Positions 34,191 through 45,900 of a stretch of 60,314 nucleotides of DNA are shown one piece after another. A program made the translations under genes and the position numbers. Below the pieces are notes generated by a model. The model was given only the letters and a program-made list of their open reading frames with translations. It was not told the origin of the DNA and did not search any database. The stretch is from positions 1-60,314 of the forward strand of contig CAUJEY010000294.1 in assembly GCA_963169325.1 (NCBI GenBank), read 5' to 3'. This stretch comes from Bacteroidota bacterium. GTDB lineage: Bacteria > Bacteroidota > Bacteroidia > Chitinophagales > Saprospiraceae. Position 1 is the first letter of the stretch. The number at the start of each line of letters is the position of its first letter.

Positions 34191-35947
34191 AACGAATCAA
34201 CCTACCGATCTGCACAGCCCTATTCTGGATGTGTTGTTGCTCCCTGAATGCCCAGGCTGAATACAAGTGCCAGGAGTTGCTCGACGATGGCTTGCGGCTC
34301 ATGAAACAAAAAAATTACGGCGAGGCCGGCAGTCTTTTTTGGGCGGCGCTCATTACCTGCAAAGAAAAACCGCCGGGTTACGATCTTACCGAGCTGATCC
34401 GGCAGTGCCAGTCCAACCAGTTGAAAGACCTGGAGGTCGCCGTTCAAAAAGAAAAAGAAGCGTATCAAAAAGCTTTAGCCGCGCAGCGCGAAGCCGAAAC
34501 GGCCAAGGTTTCGGAAGAAAAAGCCCGCAAAGAAGCGGAGGCGAACGCCAAACTCGCCCGCGAACGGGGCATAAAAGCCGAGTCGCTGCGGCTGGCCCTG
34601 CTCAGCGATATGATTCGGCAGAAAGGCCGGAAATCCGACGCCCTGGTGCTGGCATACTTAGCCCTGCAAATGGCCGGCCCCGATACGATGGGGGTGATGA
34701 TGCGCGCGTTCGGTGAAGCCGTGCGCGATTCACTGACCGAATACTGGTTTGACAGCCCGAACGCCGTCGAATCCATGCAACAGGTTGCCGGCGGACAAAC
34801 GGTGCTGGTAAAAACCTCGGACGGGTCGTTTTATAGCATAAAAAGGTCCGGTGAGGCCGGTTCTGCTGCCCGGGTCACACAATTAGACGCTAAGTTTACC
34901 CACGTGGTTCCGGCGCCGGGCGGAGACCTGTTCGTTGCCTGGGGCCGGGATAACACCGCTCAACTGCTCGACGCCGCCGGCACCGGTGCAGTCCCCCTGA
35001 GCGGTCACACCGAGGCGATCCGCTGCGCGGCATTTTCGCCCGATGGAAACCTGGTCGCCACCGGCTCGCGCGATAACACGGCCCGCTTGTGGGATCGCAG
35101 CGGAAAATCAGTCGCTTTACTGACCGGACATACCGCCAATATTCAGGAACTGATCTTTTCGCCGGACGGTACTTTCCTGCTCACCCGCTCCGCCGATGGC
35201 ACTGCCCGCAGCTGGGATACCCGGGGCAACCCGCTGGCGACGCTGGAACAGGACGGCAAGTTTCTGCACCGGGTCTGGATCATTCCCATCCATCACCGCA
35301 TTGCCGGGCTCTTCTCCGACGGCAGCGCTGCTTTGTGGTCGCACCAAGGCAAATTGATAGCCACCATCAAACCGGCTGCGGGGGAAATAAAAGACCTGAT
35401 TTTTTCCACTACATATGCCGGTTTTGCCGCCCGGCTCAGCACCGGCCGGGTGGAGTTGTATAACAGCGACGGTTTGTTGCACCACGCCCTGGCGCCGGCC
35501 GGTACCACAACAGGCCTTGCCCGGAGCGCCGACGGGGTTTATTCCCTCACCTGGGGTAAAGACCGGGTCGCGCGCCTTTGGGATGCCCAGGGGACCTTAA
35601 AACAGGAATTCTCCGGGCACCAGCAAGATATTATATGGGCCGATTTGCCGGCAGACAATGGGTTTGTGTTGACTGCTTCAAAGGATGGAACCGCAAAATT
35701 GTGGGACAGCGGTGGCAATATCCTGACCGAATGGATACCCGGATCCAATGCGCCGGTACAATTCAGCCTCGACAGGCCTGGCGTATTGCTCGCGCTGAAC
35801 AGCGGGCGCTCCCTGGCTTTTTCGCCGTTTCCGGGAAATATTTATCAAAGTATAGATCGCGAAAAAATGCTTTCGGGGGCGGAAGTATCCCGGTTGATCG
35901 GGGAGTTTAACGTGCAGTTTTCGGAGGGGATATTGGAGGCGAAGTAG
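34187..35947 (+). CDS. Exported coiled-coil/WD40-repeat protein
   Basis: ATG at 34187 overlaps the previous stop and opens a signal peptide (INLPICTALFWMCCCSLNAQA). Of 586 residues, about 25-75 are helical, 80-140 form an Ala/Glu/Lys coiled coil (EKEAYQKALAAQREAETAKV), and 145-185 contain ESLRLALLSDMIRQKGRKSD followed by ALVLAYLALQM. The rest is WD40 blades with classic FSPDGNLVATGSRDNTARLW, SPDGTFLLTRSADGTARSW and TASKDGTAKLWD. The coiled coil followed by 'LALLS...AL.LA..AL' and WD40 is the arrangement found just after the ATPase core in many STAND-WD40 proteins, yet here it is a separate secreted protein. Partner and ligand are unknown. Confidence 0.85.
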   Translation: MKRINLPICTALFWMCCCSLNAQAEYKCQELLDDGLRLMKQKNYGEAGSLFWAALITCKEKPPGYDLTELIRQCQSNQLKDLEVAVQKEKEAYQKALAAQREAETAKVSEEKARKEAEANAKLARERGIKAESLRLALLSDMIRQKGRKSDALVLAYLALQMAGPDTMGVMMRAFGEAVRDSLTEYWFDSPNAVESMQQVAGGQTVLVKTSDGSFYSIKRSGEAGSAARVTQLDAKFTHVVPAPGGDLFVAWGRDNTAQLLDAAGTGAVPLSGHTEAIRCAAFSPDGNLVATGSRDNTARLWDRSGKSVALLTGHTANIQELIFSPDGTFLLTRSADGTARSWDTRGNPLATLEQDGKFLHRVWIIPIHHRIAGLFSDGSAALWSHQGKLIATIKPAAGEIKDLIFSTTYAGFAARLSTGRVELYNSDGLLHHALAPAGTTTGLARSADGVYSLTWGKDRVARLWDAQGTLKQEFSGHQQDIIWADLPADNGFVLTASKDGTAKLWDSGGNILTEWIPGSNAPVQFSLDRPGVLLALNSGRSLAFSPFPGNIYQSIDREKMLSGAEVSRLIGEFNVQFSEGILEAK

Positions 35948-36608
35948 GGGATGGAGTTTTTGCGGTGTGTTTATGGGGCATGTTAATACAGCGTCCGGAT
36001 ACGCTTTCCTTCAGATCGAAACCGGCCAAGCGCATAAGGGTCAGGCTAATCCGATCGGCTTCCTGCTCGTCGGCGTCGCGGTAGGCCGGGTCTATGCCTA
36101 GCGCCAGGCGTTCAAAATTTTCCATACCTGCCCAGGCCCGGGCGCTGAAGGGCGAGCGCGACGGCAAGTCCTGCTTTCGGTTCCGGGGCTGGTGACCCGA
36201 TAATACGTGACCGATGGCATGCCCGACGACATAAGCCAGTTGGTCGGCGCGATCGACAGAACGGGCCAAACCTTCGAAAACGGCGATCCTGCCGTCGGGC
36301 AAAGCAAAACAGTTTCTTTCATCACCCTGGACGACATGATATTCCCATTTGTAGCGGATAAATTTTTCGGCCCATCCCATGCGTTGACAATACCGGCCGG
36401 CCGTACCGATCATTCGAATGGCAATGTTGTACCCGCAGGCGTCAGCCAGGCCGGGTTGGTCGGGTGGAGCGCTTCGTGGTGTTTCCAGAATGGCAGCGGA
36501 CGGTTGAGTATCCACGTAGACGGCATCGGAATCGGATTGTGCTGGAGCCGATAGGTGCAGGCAAAAAATGGCCAGGACGATCACCGGCGAGTGCAGTGCG
36601 TTTTTCAT
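35907..36608 (-). CDS. Degenerate M48-type metallopeptidase-like protein
   Basis: A 233-residue frame from ATG 36608 with signal peptide (NALHSPVIVLAIFCLHLSA). CFALPDGRIAVFEGLARSV, AYVVGHAIGHVLSGH and EQEADRISLTLMRLAGFD match the M48 core in order. The zinc motif HExxH reads HAIGH: the catalytic Glu codon is GCC (Ala). The usual C-terminal part after the third ligand is missing and is replaced by a short Pro/Thr-rich tail that overlaps the convergent WD40 gene by 41 bp. Both points suggest loss of protease activity, either decay or a binding-only role. It is the next gene after the RHS giant on the same strand, across a repeat-bearing gap. Confidence 0.65.
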   Translation of the reverse strand: MKNALHSPVIVLAIFCLHLSAPAQSDSDAVYVDTQPSAAILETPRSAPPDQPGLADACGYNIAIRMIGTAGRYCQRMGWAEKFIRYKWEYHVVQGDERNCFALPDGRIAVFEGLARSVDRADQLAYVVGHAIGHVLSGHQPRNRKQDLPSRSPFSARAWAGMENFERLALGIDPAYRDADEQEADRISLTLMRLAGFDLKESVSGRCINMPHKHTAKTPSPTSPPISPPKTAR

Positions 36609-36833
36609 GTTGGTGTACGTTAAATGGTTTTTGAATGAAGAAATGAGAGATTCCGAGCCCCACACGTGCGTCCACGGATTGAGGATTATGCGGTGGCGTG
36701 AGTGCGTGTTTTGCCTGGAGCAGGCCGGCCGGCTATACGAATCGTTTCATATTTGGTGTGCTTTAAAAAAGTGAGTGATTACGGTGATGGTGGTTTTTTT
36801 GGGGTGTGGCAGACAGCGCGCGGGTCGGGTCGG

Positions 36834-36953
36834 AGACCCTCCCGAGCAGATCACGGGTTGTTGAAGACTATAGACCAGCGGTGATTAAAGAAGACGATGT
36901 GCCAGCGGGGGACCCTCCCGAGCAGATTGTGGGTTATGGAAGACTATGGGCCA
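36834..36953. repeat. Two imperfect direct repeats in the RHS-M48 gap
   Basis: Two copies of a roughly 44-bp unit (GACCCTCCCGAGCAGAT then GGGTT...GAAGACTAT) at about 36834-36876 and 36910-36953, period 76 bp. The 349-bp gap has no convincing gene. The second copy ends a few bases before the stop codon of the RHS gene, so transcripts from the RHS gene run through both copies. Confidence 0.65.
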
Positions 36954-36957
36954 CGAG

Positions 36958-39900
36958 TTACATTTCAGAATCCCAACCAGTACGTGAGCTAATCGGCCGT
37001 GATAGACGCTGACCCGGAACTCCTATTTCTATACGATCGTTTGGTGTGGAGGACGATGGTAAATCAGGAGTAAACGTTCCCTTAGCTGGCTGGCCCTTTT
37101 CAGGAAGAGTTGCGTTCAAAAATTGCTTTGACCCTTCCTTGGCGAAACCAGTGACAAGAGATTTTGAAACGCCATCTAAATTCAGGCCGTTTTTCCCAGA
37201 TGCCACTTTCACAACGTGTTTCACAAGTAATTGTAAGGATCTACTAATGCCTTTCTCTATATTTCCATCTTTAAATGCTGCAACGGCCTCAAAACCATCC
37301 GCAAAATCCCCAAGCATACTAATCGCGGTCTTAAGTTTTCCACTCGGAAGAGCTGCGTTAAAAAATATTCCAGCCGCAGATCCGATATGATATACATCAG
37401 ATTTTGTATTTATCACTTCGTTGTTACCCAGCAATTTATTTATACGTGTTGCATAACCTCCAGTGTACTTATCGGCAAAAGCAACCGAAAAATCTGCTGT
37501 CGATTGTAATATTTTAATAGCGCTTCTTCCATCCGGATCCACCATCACCACCGGATTCAACAACGTATAATTATACGGGCTCCATCCCGCATACTTCTCC
37601 GCCAATGGGTCCACGCTCGCCCACATCGAAATTTTGGGATCGTAGTAGCGCGCACCGTAGTAGTACAACCCCGTTTCGGTATCTAATTCTTTGGCGTTGA
37701 ACAGGTAGGGTTGCACATCGCTGTTGCTGTGCTCGTCCACGAAGGTTTCGCCGAAGGGCAGGTATTCGAGGTGCTGGCGTACGGTACCGTTGATGTCGGT
37801 AATGTAGCTGGAGCTGCCGAGGTGGTCGGGGTGGTAGAAAAACTGGTTGCCTTCGAAGTTGAACTGACCATCGCCGAAGAAGGCGTAACCGGCGGGTACC
37901 GTTTCGTTGGTCACCGCGGAGTTGTAGGGCAACGTAGGCGCGCCGGGCGCCGGGCCGGGTGCCTGGCCGACAGGGGGTTGCGGCCAGCCCGCAGGCGCGT
38001 AGATGTAAGCCGAATCCAGCCCCGGTTGCGGGATCGGGGCGCCGGTGATCTCCGGCTGGGCGTAATAGCCCGGCAGCGTGGGCGGCCCCGGCGCGATGTG
38101 CAGGGAACCGTAATAATACGCATTGGCGGCCTTCTGGAGCTCCTGCATACGTTGCGTGTAGTTGCGCCCGCCGGCCGTGATGCCGCGATTGAACCAGTGC
38201 TGGTTGTAAAATTTCCCCGTGCCGGTTTTGCTGGCGATGCGCTGGCCTTCCACGTAGTAGTGTTTGGTAAAACTATGTTCCCGCGCCACTAAATAGGGGC
38301 TGATATACGCCGTGTAATTGTTGCGGTGATTCACCACGCCCGCCGGCGCGCCGTCGATGAATACGCCCTGGATACCGCCGTGGCTTTTGAGCACCCGCTC
38401 GCCGCCGGCGTCATAGGTGTAGCGGCTGAGGTAACCGTTGTTGGACACGCCCATGAGCCGGTTTTCTTCGTCCCAGATCATTTGCTGAAAATCGAAATAG
38501 TTCTCGCCGCGTTGCTCAGTCAGATTGCCGTTGAGGTCGTAGGTAAAAAGCATTCCGCCCACTTTTCCGGGGGTATGCGGGCGGGCGCCGGCGTACAGGT
38601 AGGTGTTGTCGTAATGGGTCTCGGGTTGCGGCATGGAGTCGCGCAGGTGCAGCTGGTTTTTGCGGGTGATGTTGTGCAGGCTGTCGTAGGTCATGCTCAG
38701 TGCAAACGTATCCCGCCGGTTGGTGCCCGTCCACACGCCTTTTGCTCCGCTGAGCCGGTAGAGATTATCGTAGGTGAATTCGTACCGGGAGGAGCCGCCC
38801 AATTGCAGGTGCGAGGGCACGGGCGCCTTATTCGTTATGCCCGATATGTTGTTCACCAGATCGTATGCGTAGTCATTATCGATAAAGGTTCGGCCCGCCA
38901 GGTTGCGCGTGTCGAGATGGCTGAGGCGGCGGCGGCTGGGTTCGTACTCGTAGCGGGTTTCGGTGTTGTTGCCGTTTTCCAGGAACACCCGTTGTTCAAA
39001 TTTATCGTAGCCCAGTTGCGCGACGTAGGTGTAAGAATCGCCCTGTTTCACACCGCTCATGCGTTGCAGTTTGCCGGCGGGGTTGTAGAAATATTCCACC
39101 TTTTCGCCGTCAGGATAGTACATGGCCTGGATGCGGTTCCAGGTGTCGTAATCGTATTGCGACACGAAGGTTTGCACATTGGCTTCGTTGATGAGTACGG
39201 TCCGTATATTTTTGATCACTTCTCCCAAGGGCCCGTAAAAAAACTCCTGCCCGCCGCTGGCATCTTCCTGCAATACGATACGGCCTACCCGGTTGAACAA
39301 AGCGCTCGAATCGCCGTAGTGGAATTGCACCTTGTTCTGGAAGTGCTTCGGATAGTCGATTTTGATCAGCCGTTCATGATCGTAGGTGTACAGTATGGCT
39401 CCGCCGGCCGGAATAACCGTCCGGATGTACTCCGTTATCTTCTTCGTCATATTCCCGGCCAGGTCGTATTCGAACCCGGTCGTGCCGGCGTCCGGATGGC
39501 TTACGCTGCGTTTGCGGCCGAAGTTGTCGTAGGTGTAGGCAATGACGTTTCCCCCATGATCGGTTATATCCTGGAGTTCTGAAATGCCATTGTAGCGATA
39601 GGTCGTCCAGATGTCGCCCAAGGGGCCGTTGTCTTTGGTGGCCCGCGTACGTCCGCGCACGTCGGTGTAGGCCTCCTTTTCGTTGGCCAGGGCGTCGGTG
39701 ACGGTCGTTTTGAAGGCCATTCCGCCGCCGGGTGGCGTGCCGAATCCGTATTGCATCATCGTAGTGGCGCCATCCGGCAGCACGGTTGAGCGCTGGCGAT
39801 CTAAAATGTCGTACGTCGTTTTTGTCTCAGGCACGGTATCAAAAGCCGTATTGAACGTCGCGGCGCTGCCGGTCGTTTCTGTAATCGGATACCAGCCGGC

Positions 39901-42900
39901 GGTGGTCCGGCCGAACGCATCGAAAACAACCCTGCCGGATACGATTATTACGGGCGAATCTGCCTGACCGGCGGCGGTGAAAAGCGACCCGGTTTTTTTT
40001 ACTTGTACCGGGCGCATCAGTCCGTCCATAAAGGTGAACGTTTCGATATCGCCGTCGGTTTCCGGGTCGTAGTGTTTGGTTCCGGCATAGGGTACCGGGG
40101 CATCGGGGTGGTAATCGAAAGCAATGGTGTAGGGTTTACCGGCCGCGATTTCATAGGGCCCGGTGATAGTGGACAGCCGGCCTTTGGCATCGATGGCATA
40201 CACCATCTTTTGCTGGTTCATATCCATCGTTTCCAATACCTGGCCGAAGAGGTATTCGTAGGTGCTTTTCGATGTATAACCGTATCCATCGTGTACCTGG
40301 GTGACGTAAGTTTGAACCTGATCGTCGTATGTATAATCAAAAAACAGGCGCTGGTTCCGGTGGTTGAGCGGGCGGGTGATCTTAGTCAGGTTCCCATAAT
40401 TGTCATATTCCAGGTCGAACTCAGCCGGCGCGCCGCCGGCTAAATATTGCCGGACCTGAACAACGTTGCCAAAAGGGTTGATGGAAGTTTCGCGGTGCCG
40501 CGCGATACCGGCCCCGATACTGACACTAATGGACGCCGGCATGGATTTGAAATATTTTGGATCGTTGTCGTGGTATTGGATATCGGCTTGTACCCAATCG
40601 TCCGGGCTGCCGTCGCCGAAATCCTTATAGGTTTTTACATTGCCGAGCGCGTCGTATTCATAAGTCATCGAAGTTTGAAGACCCGGCGTAGTTTGCCCTT
40701 CATAAAACAGTTTCCGGGTCTGAATCAGGGCAGGAAATGCGGCGGCATGGTCCAGATCGGCAAAGGAAGCCGGCAGAGCTGCGCCGTTGTTAATATCCTT
40801 GAGTTCGAATGAGTCGCGGGTATCAGTGAATACATTTCCCATACCGTCCTGCACGATGGTATGGAGCAGCAGGCCTTTGCGGTAATAGCTGGTATTGTCG
40901 AAGGTGAATACGGTGCCACGATAAACCGCGCCGTTGTTTTGCGTATCTAATTGGTCGGCTTTGACTGTTTTAAAACCGTAAAATTCCCGTTCATGGCGGT
41001 TGTGAAAACCGTCCTGATAATCGAAGGCATATCGCATGTGATCGGCGCCATCCCCGGCCAGGCCGTCTTCGATATCCACTTCGGTCAGTACCCAGCGGCT
41101 GTTGGGCATTTCGTAGGTATTGCCCCTTAGTTCGTAATCCAGTGTAAAGGAAGCATTGAAGGGCCGGATTACTTTTTTCAACAGGTTGGTCCGGCCAATG
41201 GTAGAGCGATTTACCGTCAGGTTGTCGTCTTTTTCCGAACGCAATACATCGGGGTATCCGTCGCCGTCGATATCGCTGATTTGGCTGATTTGGCGGCTGG
41301 AGCCACCGCCTGCGAAGAGCTGTCCGTTAAAACAAACCCGGAATATCGGAAAAACATACAAGCAGTATGTTGACGCTGTGTTATAGGAAGTGGAGGAGGA
41401 GCGTCCTTCATCCAGGCCTTCCGGTCCGTCCCAGGGGATGGGATCAGCGAAACCCACACCGGTATTGATCCGTACCATCATGTCCTTATCCGGAATGATC
41501 AATTCGTCGACCAAGCCGTCGCCGTTCACGTCCTGCATAGCGTGAATGGCCTTATTTGAAGAATTGGATTTACTGTACCCAAAAGACCAGCTCAGGTTGA
41601 TATAATTCAGGCCAAAGCCAAAACTGTCATCATTTGAATCGCCTTTTCGAATCGCGCCCTGCCCCCATTTTTCAAATGCAGCGAACCGGTATCCGAGGTT
41701 GAGGGCTACGCTGTCTTTGTACACGATGTCGGGCAGGCCATCGCCGTTGACATCGAGCCAGGTTTTTTCCGTTTGGTCCGTCCCGTCATTAAATGATCCG
41801 CTGGCGCTGATCCCGATCGAACTTATAGCCGTTCCTTGCGCGTCGTTGCTGTTGTTGCCTAATTTGTCCACCATAGAACCGAGGCTGGTGGAAATCCGGA
41901 ATGAACCCTGGCCCGAGGTTGCACCTGCGTTCGCCGATTTTGACAGCACGGTTGTGCCGCCCAGGGTGAATCCCCCGGATTCGCCGGTAGTGAAATGGCT
42001 ACCCAATTTATACGGTACGAGGTTTTGTTCCAACCCGCCGAGCATAGTTGTGTATTGAATCGAGCTATCGCCTATGCCGTCCGGGTAGCGGTCGCCGTTG
42101 GCGTCGAAAGCGTCCAGAATATTCCATAAGGTATTGGAAGAAGTACTAATGCTGCTCCCTCCCACACCTCCGGAAGTACTGTTTGTTTCGGAGGCTGATA
42201 TTTTTGTGAAAGCGTTCAGGCCGGTCCCAAAAAAGTCGGTATAACTGAGCGTGATATCGTCTTTCCCCATCCGCGAACTGCTCATAACCCCGGACTTAAT
42301 AAAAGTCTGGCTGTCATATCCGCTCCAGAGGCCCTTTTTAGCATCCGGAAACATCAGGATAAATTTTGCTTTCGAAGGGTCCACTACATTGCTCAGGCCG
42401 CTGGTATCCAGAATATTAGGGTAATTATTCACTTGCGCCAGGAAGGCATTATCAAAAGTTAATTCATCTTCATGGATGGGTTCATAGGCCCTGTTCCGGT
42501 TTCCATTGTAGGCAAACTGCCCCCAGCCGCGGTAAAGCGGTCCGTACAAAAAAGTGTCGATCGGGCTGAACAGGCCGGTTTGCATCGCTTCGGTATTGCC
42601 GTTTAAGGTGACCGAAGCCTGGGCAAGGGTTATGGCTTCCGCCAGCGATTTGTTGGACACGTGGTACTCCAGGTACAGGGATTCGTTTGCCGGAACGGCA
42701 AGCGGGGTAATAAAAGCCGGCAAAGTAGCCGGCAAAACCCCGGCATCTACATAAAAGGAGGTTGCGCCATACCATTCATTCACCCCTTTCAGCGAGAGCG
42801 TGACGGTTCCGCTGGGCGGTGGGTTTTGTGGCGCGATTTGCAATACAGGCCCGACGGTGACCTGCCCGGATACCGTTGGCGTCCAAACGGGCGTTTTTTC

Positions 42901-45900
42901 AACGAGATAATTGAACATCGTGTAATCCACCACGGGGCACATCACGATTAAGGAGTCTCCATTGGGGGCAATAACTGTGGCGCCGTTGTCGGCGGAGATA
43001 TAAGTCACCCGAGGCGTCCATTTCAATCCCGGCCAATCGACATTGGTGGGGCAAACGATCCGGAAAATCAGGGCCTCCGTGGCCAATACGGTGGGAGCGG
43101 GGCTTAAAACAATCGGATCATTGACCGGGCTCGAATCCCAGGTGTACGGCTTGGAATACATAGGAACGGTATCGCCATCTGTTTCTATCTTCAGTATTTC
43201 CAGTGTTATGTTATCCGAGGTGACCGGTTTGGTGAAATTACCGTCAATATGAATTTTTCCGTCCAAAAAAAGTACGGTTCGTTGTGGACCGGCAACGATA
43301 AAATCTTCGGATGCCTTATACTGGTATATGGTTTTATTGTTGGCGTCGACCTCGTTTACAGGCACGGCGTTATAGGTAATTACGGGGTCCCACTGCACCC
43401 GGTCGAGAGCGCCGTCGAAGCGTGATTGAAGCCTGAAATACAAGCGGTCGCCTTTTAATACCGGCCTGTTGTTGATTTGTAATTGTTTTGTTGTATAATC
43501 GTTGGCTGGAATACTATCGCGTAACAGTTCCGTGCCATTGTGTTGAATGGTAGCGCGTATACCGTCTTCTTTGGAATACTGTTGTGCCGCCGGGTCGTCG
43601 ATGATATTTATTGGGGCGCTGATGTCAATATTTCCATCAAAGGGGGCTATCCACAACCGCACCACATCGTGCAGGGGGTATTTGTCAATCAAATTTTCTT
43701 TCGCAGCGGGGTCGATCGTAATAACCGATTGATTCAGCGGCGCCCCGTCGAAGATTTGACTTGGCGTATCCGTACTCAATTTTGAAAATACGGGGTTTCC
43801 ATTTTCAATATGGTTAAAAAATACAACCCCATCGCAGGCGATATCGATAAGCCCGTCGCCGTTGTAATCGGCAAAATAGGTGGTAAAATAGGTGGTGGAT
43901 TCAGAATCGTGATTGCCTATATAACCCGGAAAAGGATTGAACTCCAGGATCGTGGTGTTTCCGTCGGATTGGGACTTACTAAACTTGGTTATCCCCGATA
44001 TAGGCTCCATTCCGCCAAACATGCCTGTTCCTACCAGGGAGGTAGACAAGTTTTTGCGATAGTATAATTTATCCTGTTTTTTAAACACTTTATCCGGTTT
44101 TCCATCGCCGGTAATGTCCACCAGGGCAACCAGTCCTTCGCTGTCCGACCCTGAGAGGGTGCCGCCGCCGCCGGCGGTAAAACTTTTGGAACCGAAATCG
44201 CCGAAAGCGAGGCCGAAGGTTACGACGAGGCCTCCACCGAAACTACTGGAAGTATTGGTTCCGAAAACGGAGGATTCATCGCCCACGTCGGGCGCTACCT
44301 GCCAGGGCTCCAAACTTTTATACGGCTTATAATTGTTTCCCTGCCTTACATCGTCATAATATTCAAAGGCATGGGTATAAAACGCCGCGTTGTTTTTATC
44401 TTTTTCCGTAACCGATTTCAATAAGGTTTTGTGAAAAGCGCCTTCCGTGTACTCCAATTCGTAACTCCGGATGAGTTGCTCCATATAATAGACCTTTACC
44501 TGTCGCAGCAGGTCGGCATTGACCTGTTTGAAACCCAGTCTGCAATTGATGGTTGCGTCCGTCCGCTTTTGCCAGTTGGGCAGTTGACGGTCGCGAATAA
44601 AATTAACGCTGTATTTTCCGAGCGTACTGCCATGTCCGGTATATCTGATGCCGGCAATGTAAAGTTGTTGCCCGTCCACGGCGCCGTCTTTCATGCCTTT
44701 ATCTTTCACCAAAGTGTAATTATAACGGATCAGGTTGTCATTCCGGTCCCGCACTTCGCGCAAAGCCCAGTGGCCGATATTGCCAAGTTCGTCTCTCAAA
44801 ACGGCCGAGTTGTCTAAGCCGGATGCTGCCAGGGCGCCATAAAAACTCCGGGTACCATCTTTGCTGACTATTTCCCACCAGTAATCCTTAGGGCTGTTGC
44901 CGTGCCGGATAATCCGGTTAAACGAGCCTTCCACCCGCAGGTGGAATATTTTGTCGGCAGTCCTGCTTTGCAGTGGCCCGCGGTGCGCTACGGGCCACAT
45001 TTGTTCGCCGTGCATGGTGTACGTTTCCGTTTCCAGCGTTGAGTCGTACCTCGGCGCCCCCCAACGGGTTTCCAAACCGATGTAAGGAATCGACAAGTCC
45101 CAGCCTAGCCCCATCCATCCGTTTCCGCCTTCGCTGTTGTATTGCATCGCCAAAGCGGGTTGCATACCTTGCCGGCCGGCGGGCAATTTTAACGGAAACG
45201 ACAGGTTGGCCGAGCCCATAGTGTTGGCCGCCGGCGGGGCGATGGTCACAATCCCGGCAGAAGGGTCGGCCGCTTTTAAGTCCTTGATAGAAGTGGGCGT
45301 GTAACCCTGGGTTTGCGGCGACTCCGGAACCTTGATAATCCCGTTGATAAAATCGGTAAAATGTGTGGTTTTAGAACCGATAAGCGCATACGTTTCCATC
45401 ACCGTATCTCTTGGCAGCGCCACCCAGGTTCTCGATGTTTCATTAAAATACCAGGTGCGTACGTCATCCGGCGAAAACCCTTCCGGAATAAGGGCGGGGT
45501 CATAACCGATCTGAAGGTTTGCTGGCCGGACAAAAGTGGTTCCATGCGGTAAAAAACGGTAAGCTTTATGACCTTTGGTCACGTTCACCATGTCCGGGTT
45601 CAGCGGCGGGATATCCACATCCCGTAAAGCGGTGATGGAAATCAGGCTTTGCGCCGGCAAAGCGCCTTCCGGCACCGTGATTTGCGCCCCGGATAAGGTT
45701 AAGGTCTCCGATAGTTGAGGGCTGAATATCCTTTCGGAATAAACGCCCTTTTCAGCGATGGTACGGACCACTTCGCCAGGCTGTTCAAGCGAAAAGTTTA
45801 CTTCTTTTTTCAACACCCGGCCATCCGGAAAAACGGCCCGGACTTCCGATTTCCAGGGGCCCGTCATATCGCGCGGTCTGTCCAATACGTATTCAAATTC

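Noticed and set aside
45160-45180. PAGRQG-type palindromic insertion in the SpvB domain
   Set aside because: LPAGRQGMQP lies where SpvB domains normally have a PPGR(N/Q)GMQP segment, so it is homologous protein sequence, not an insert.
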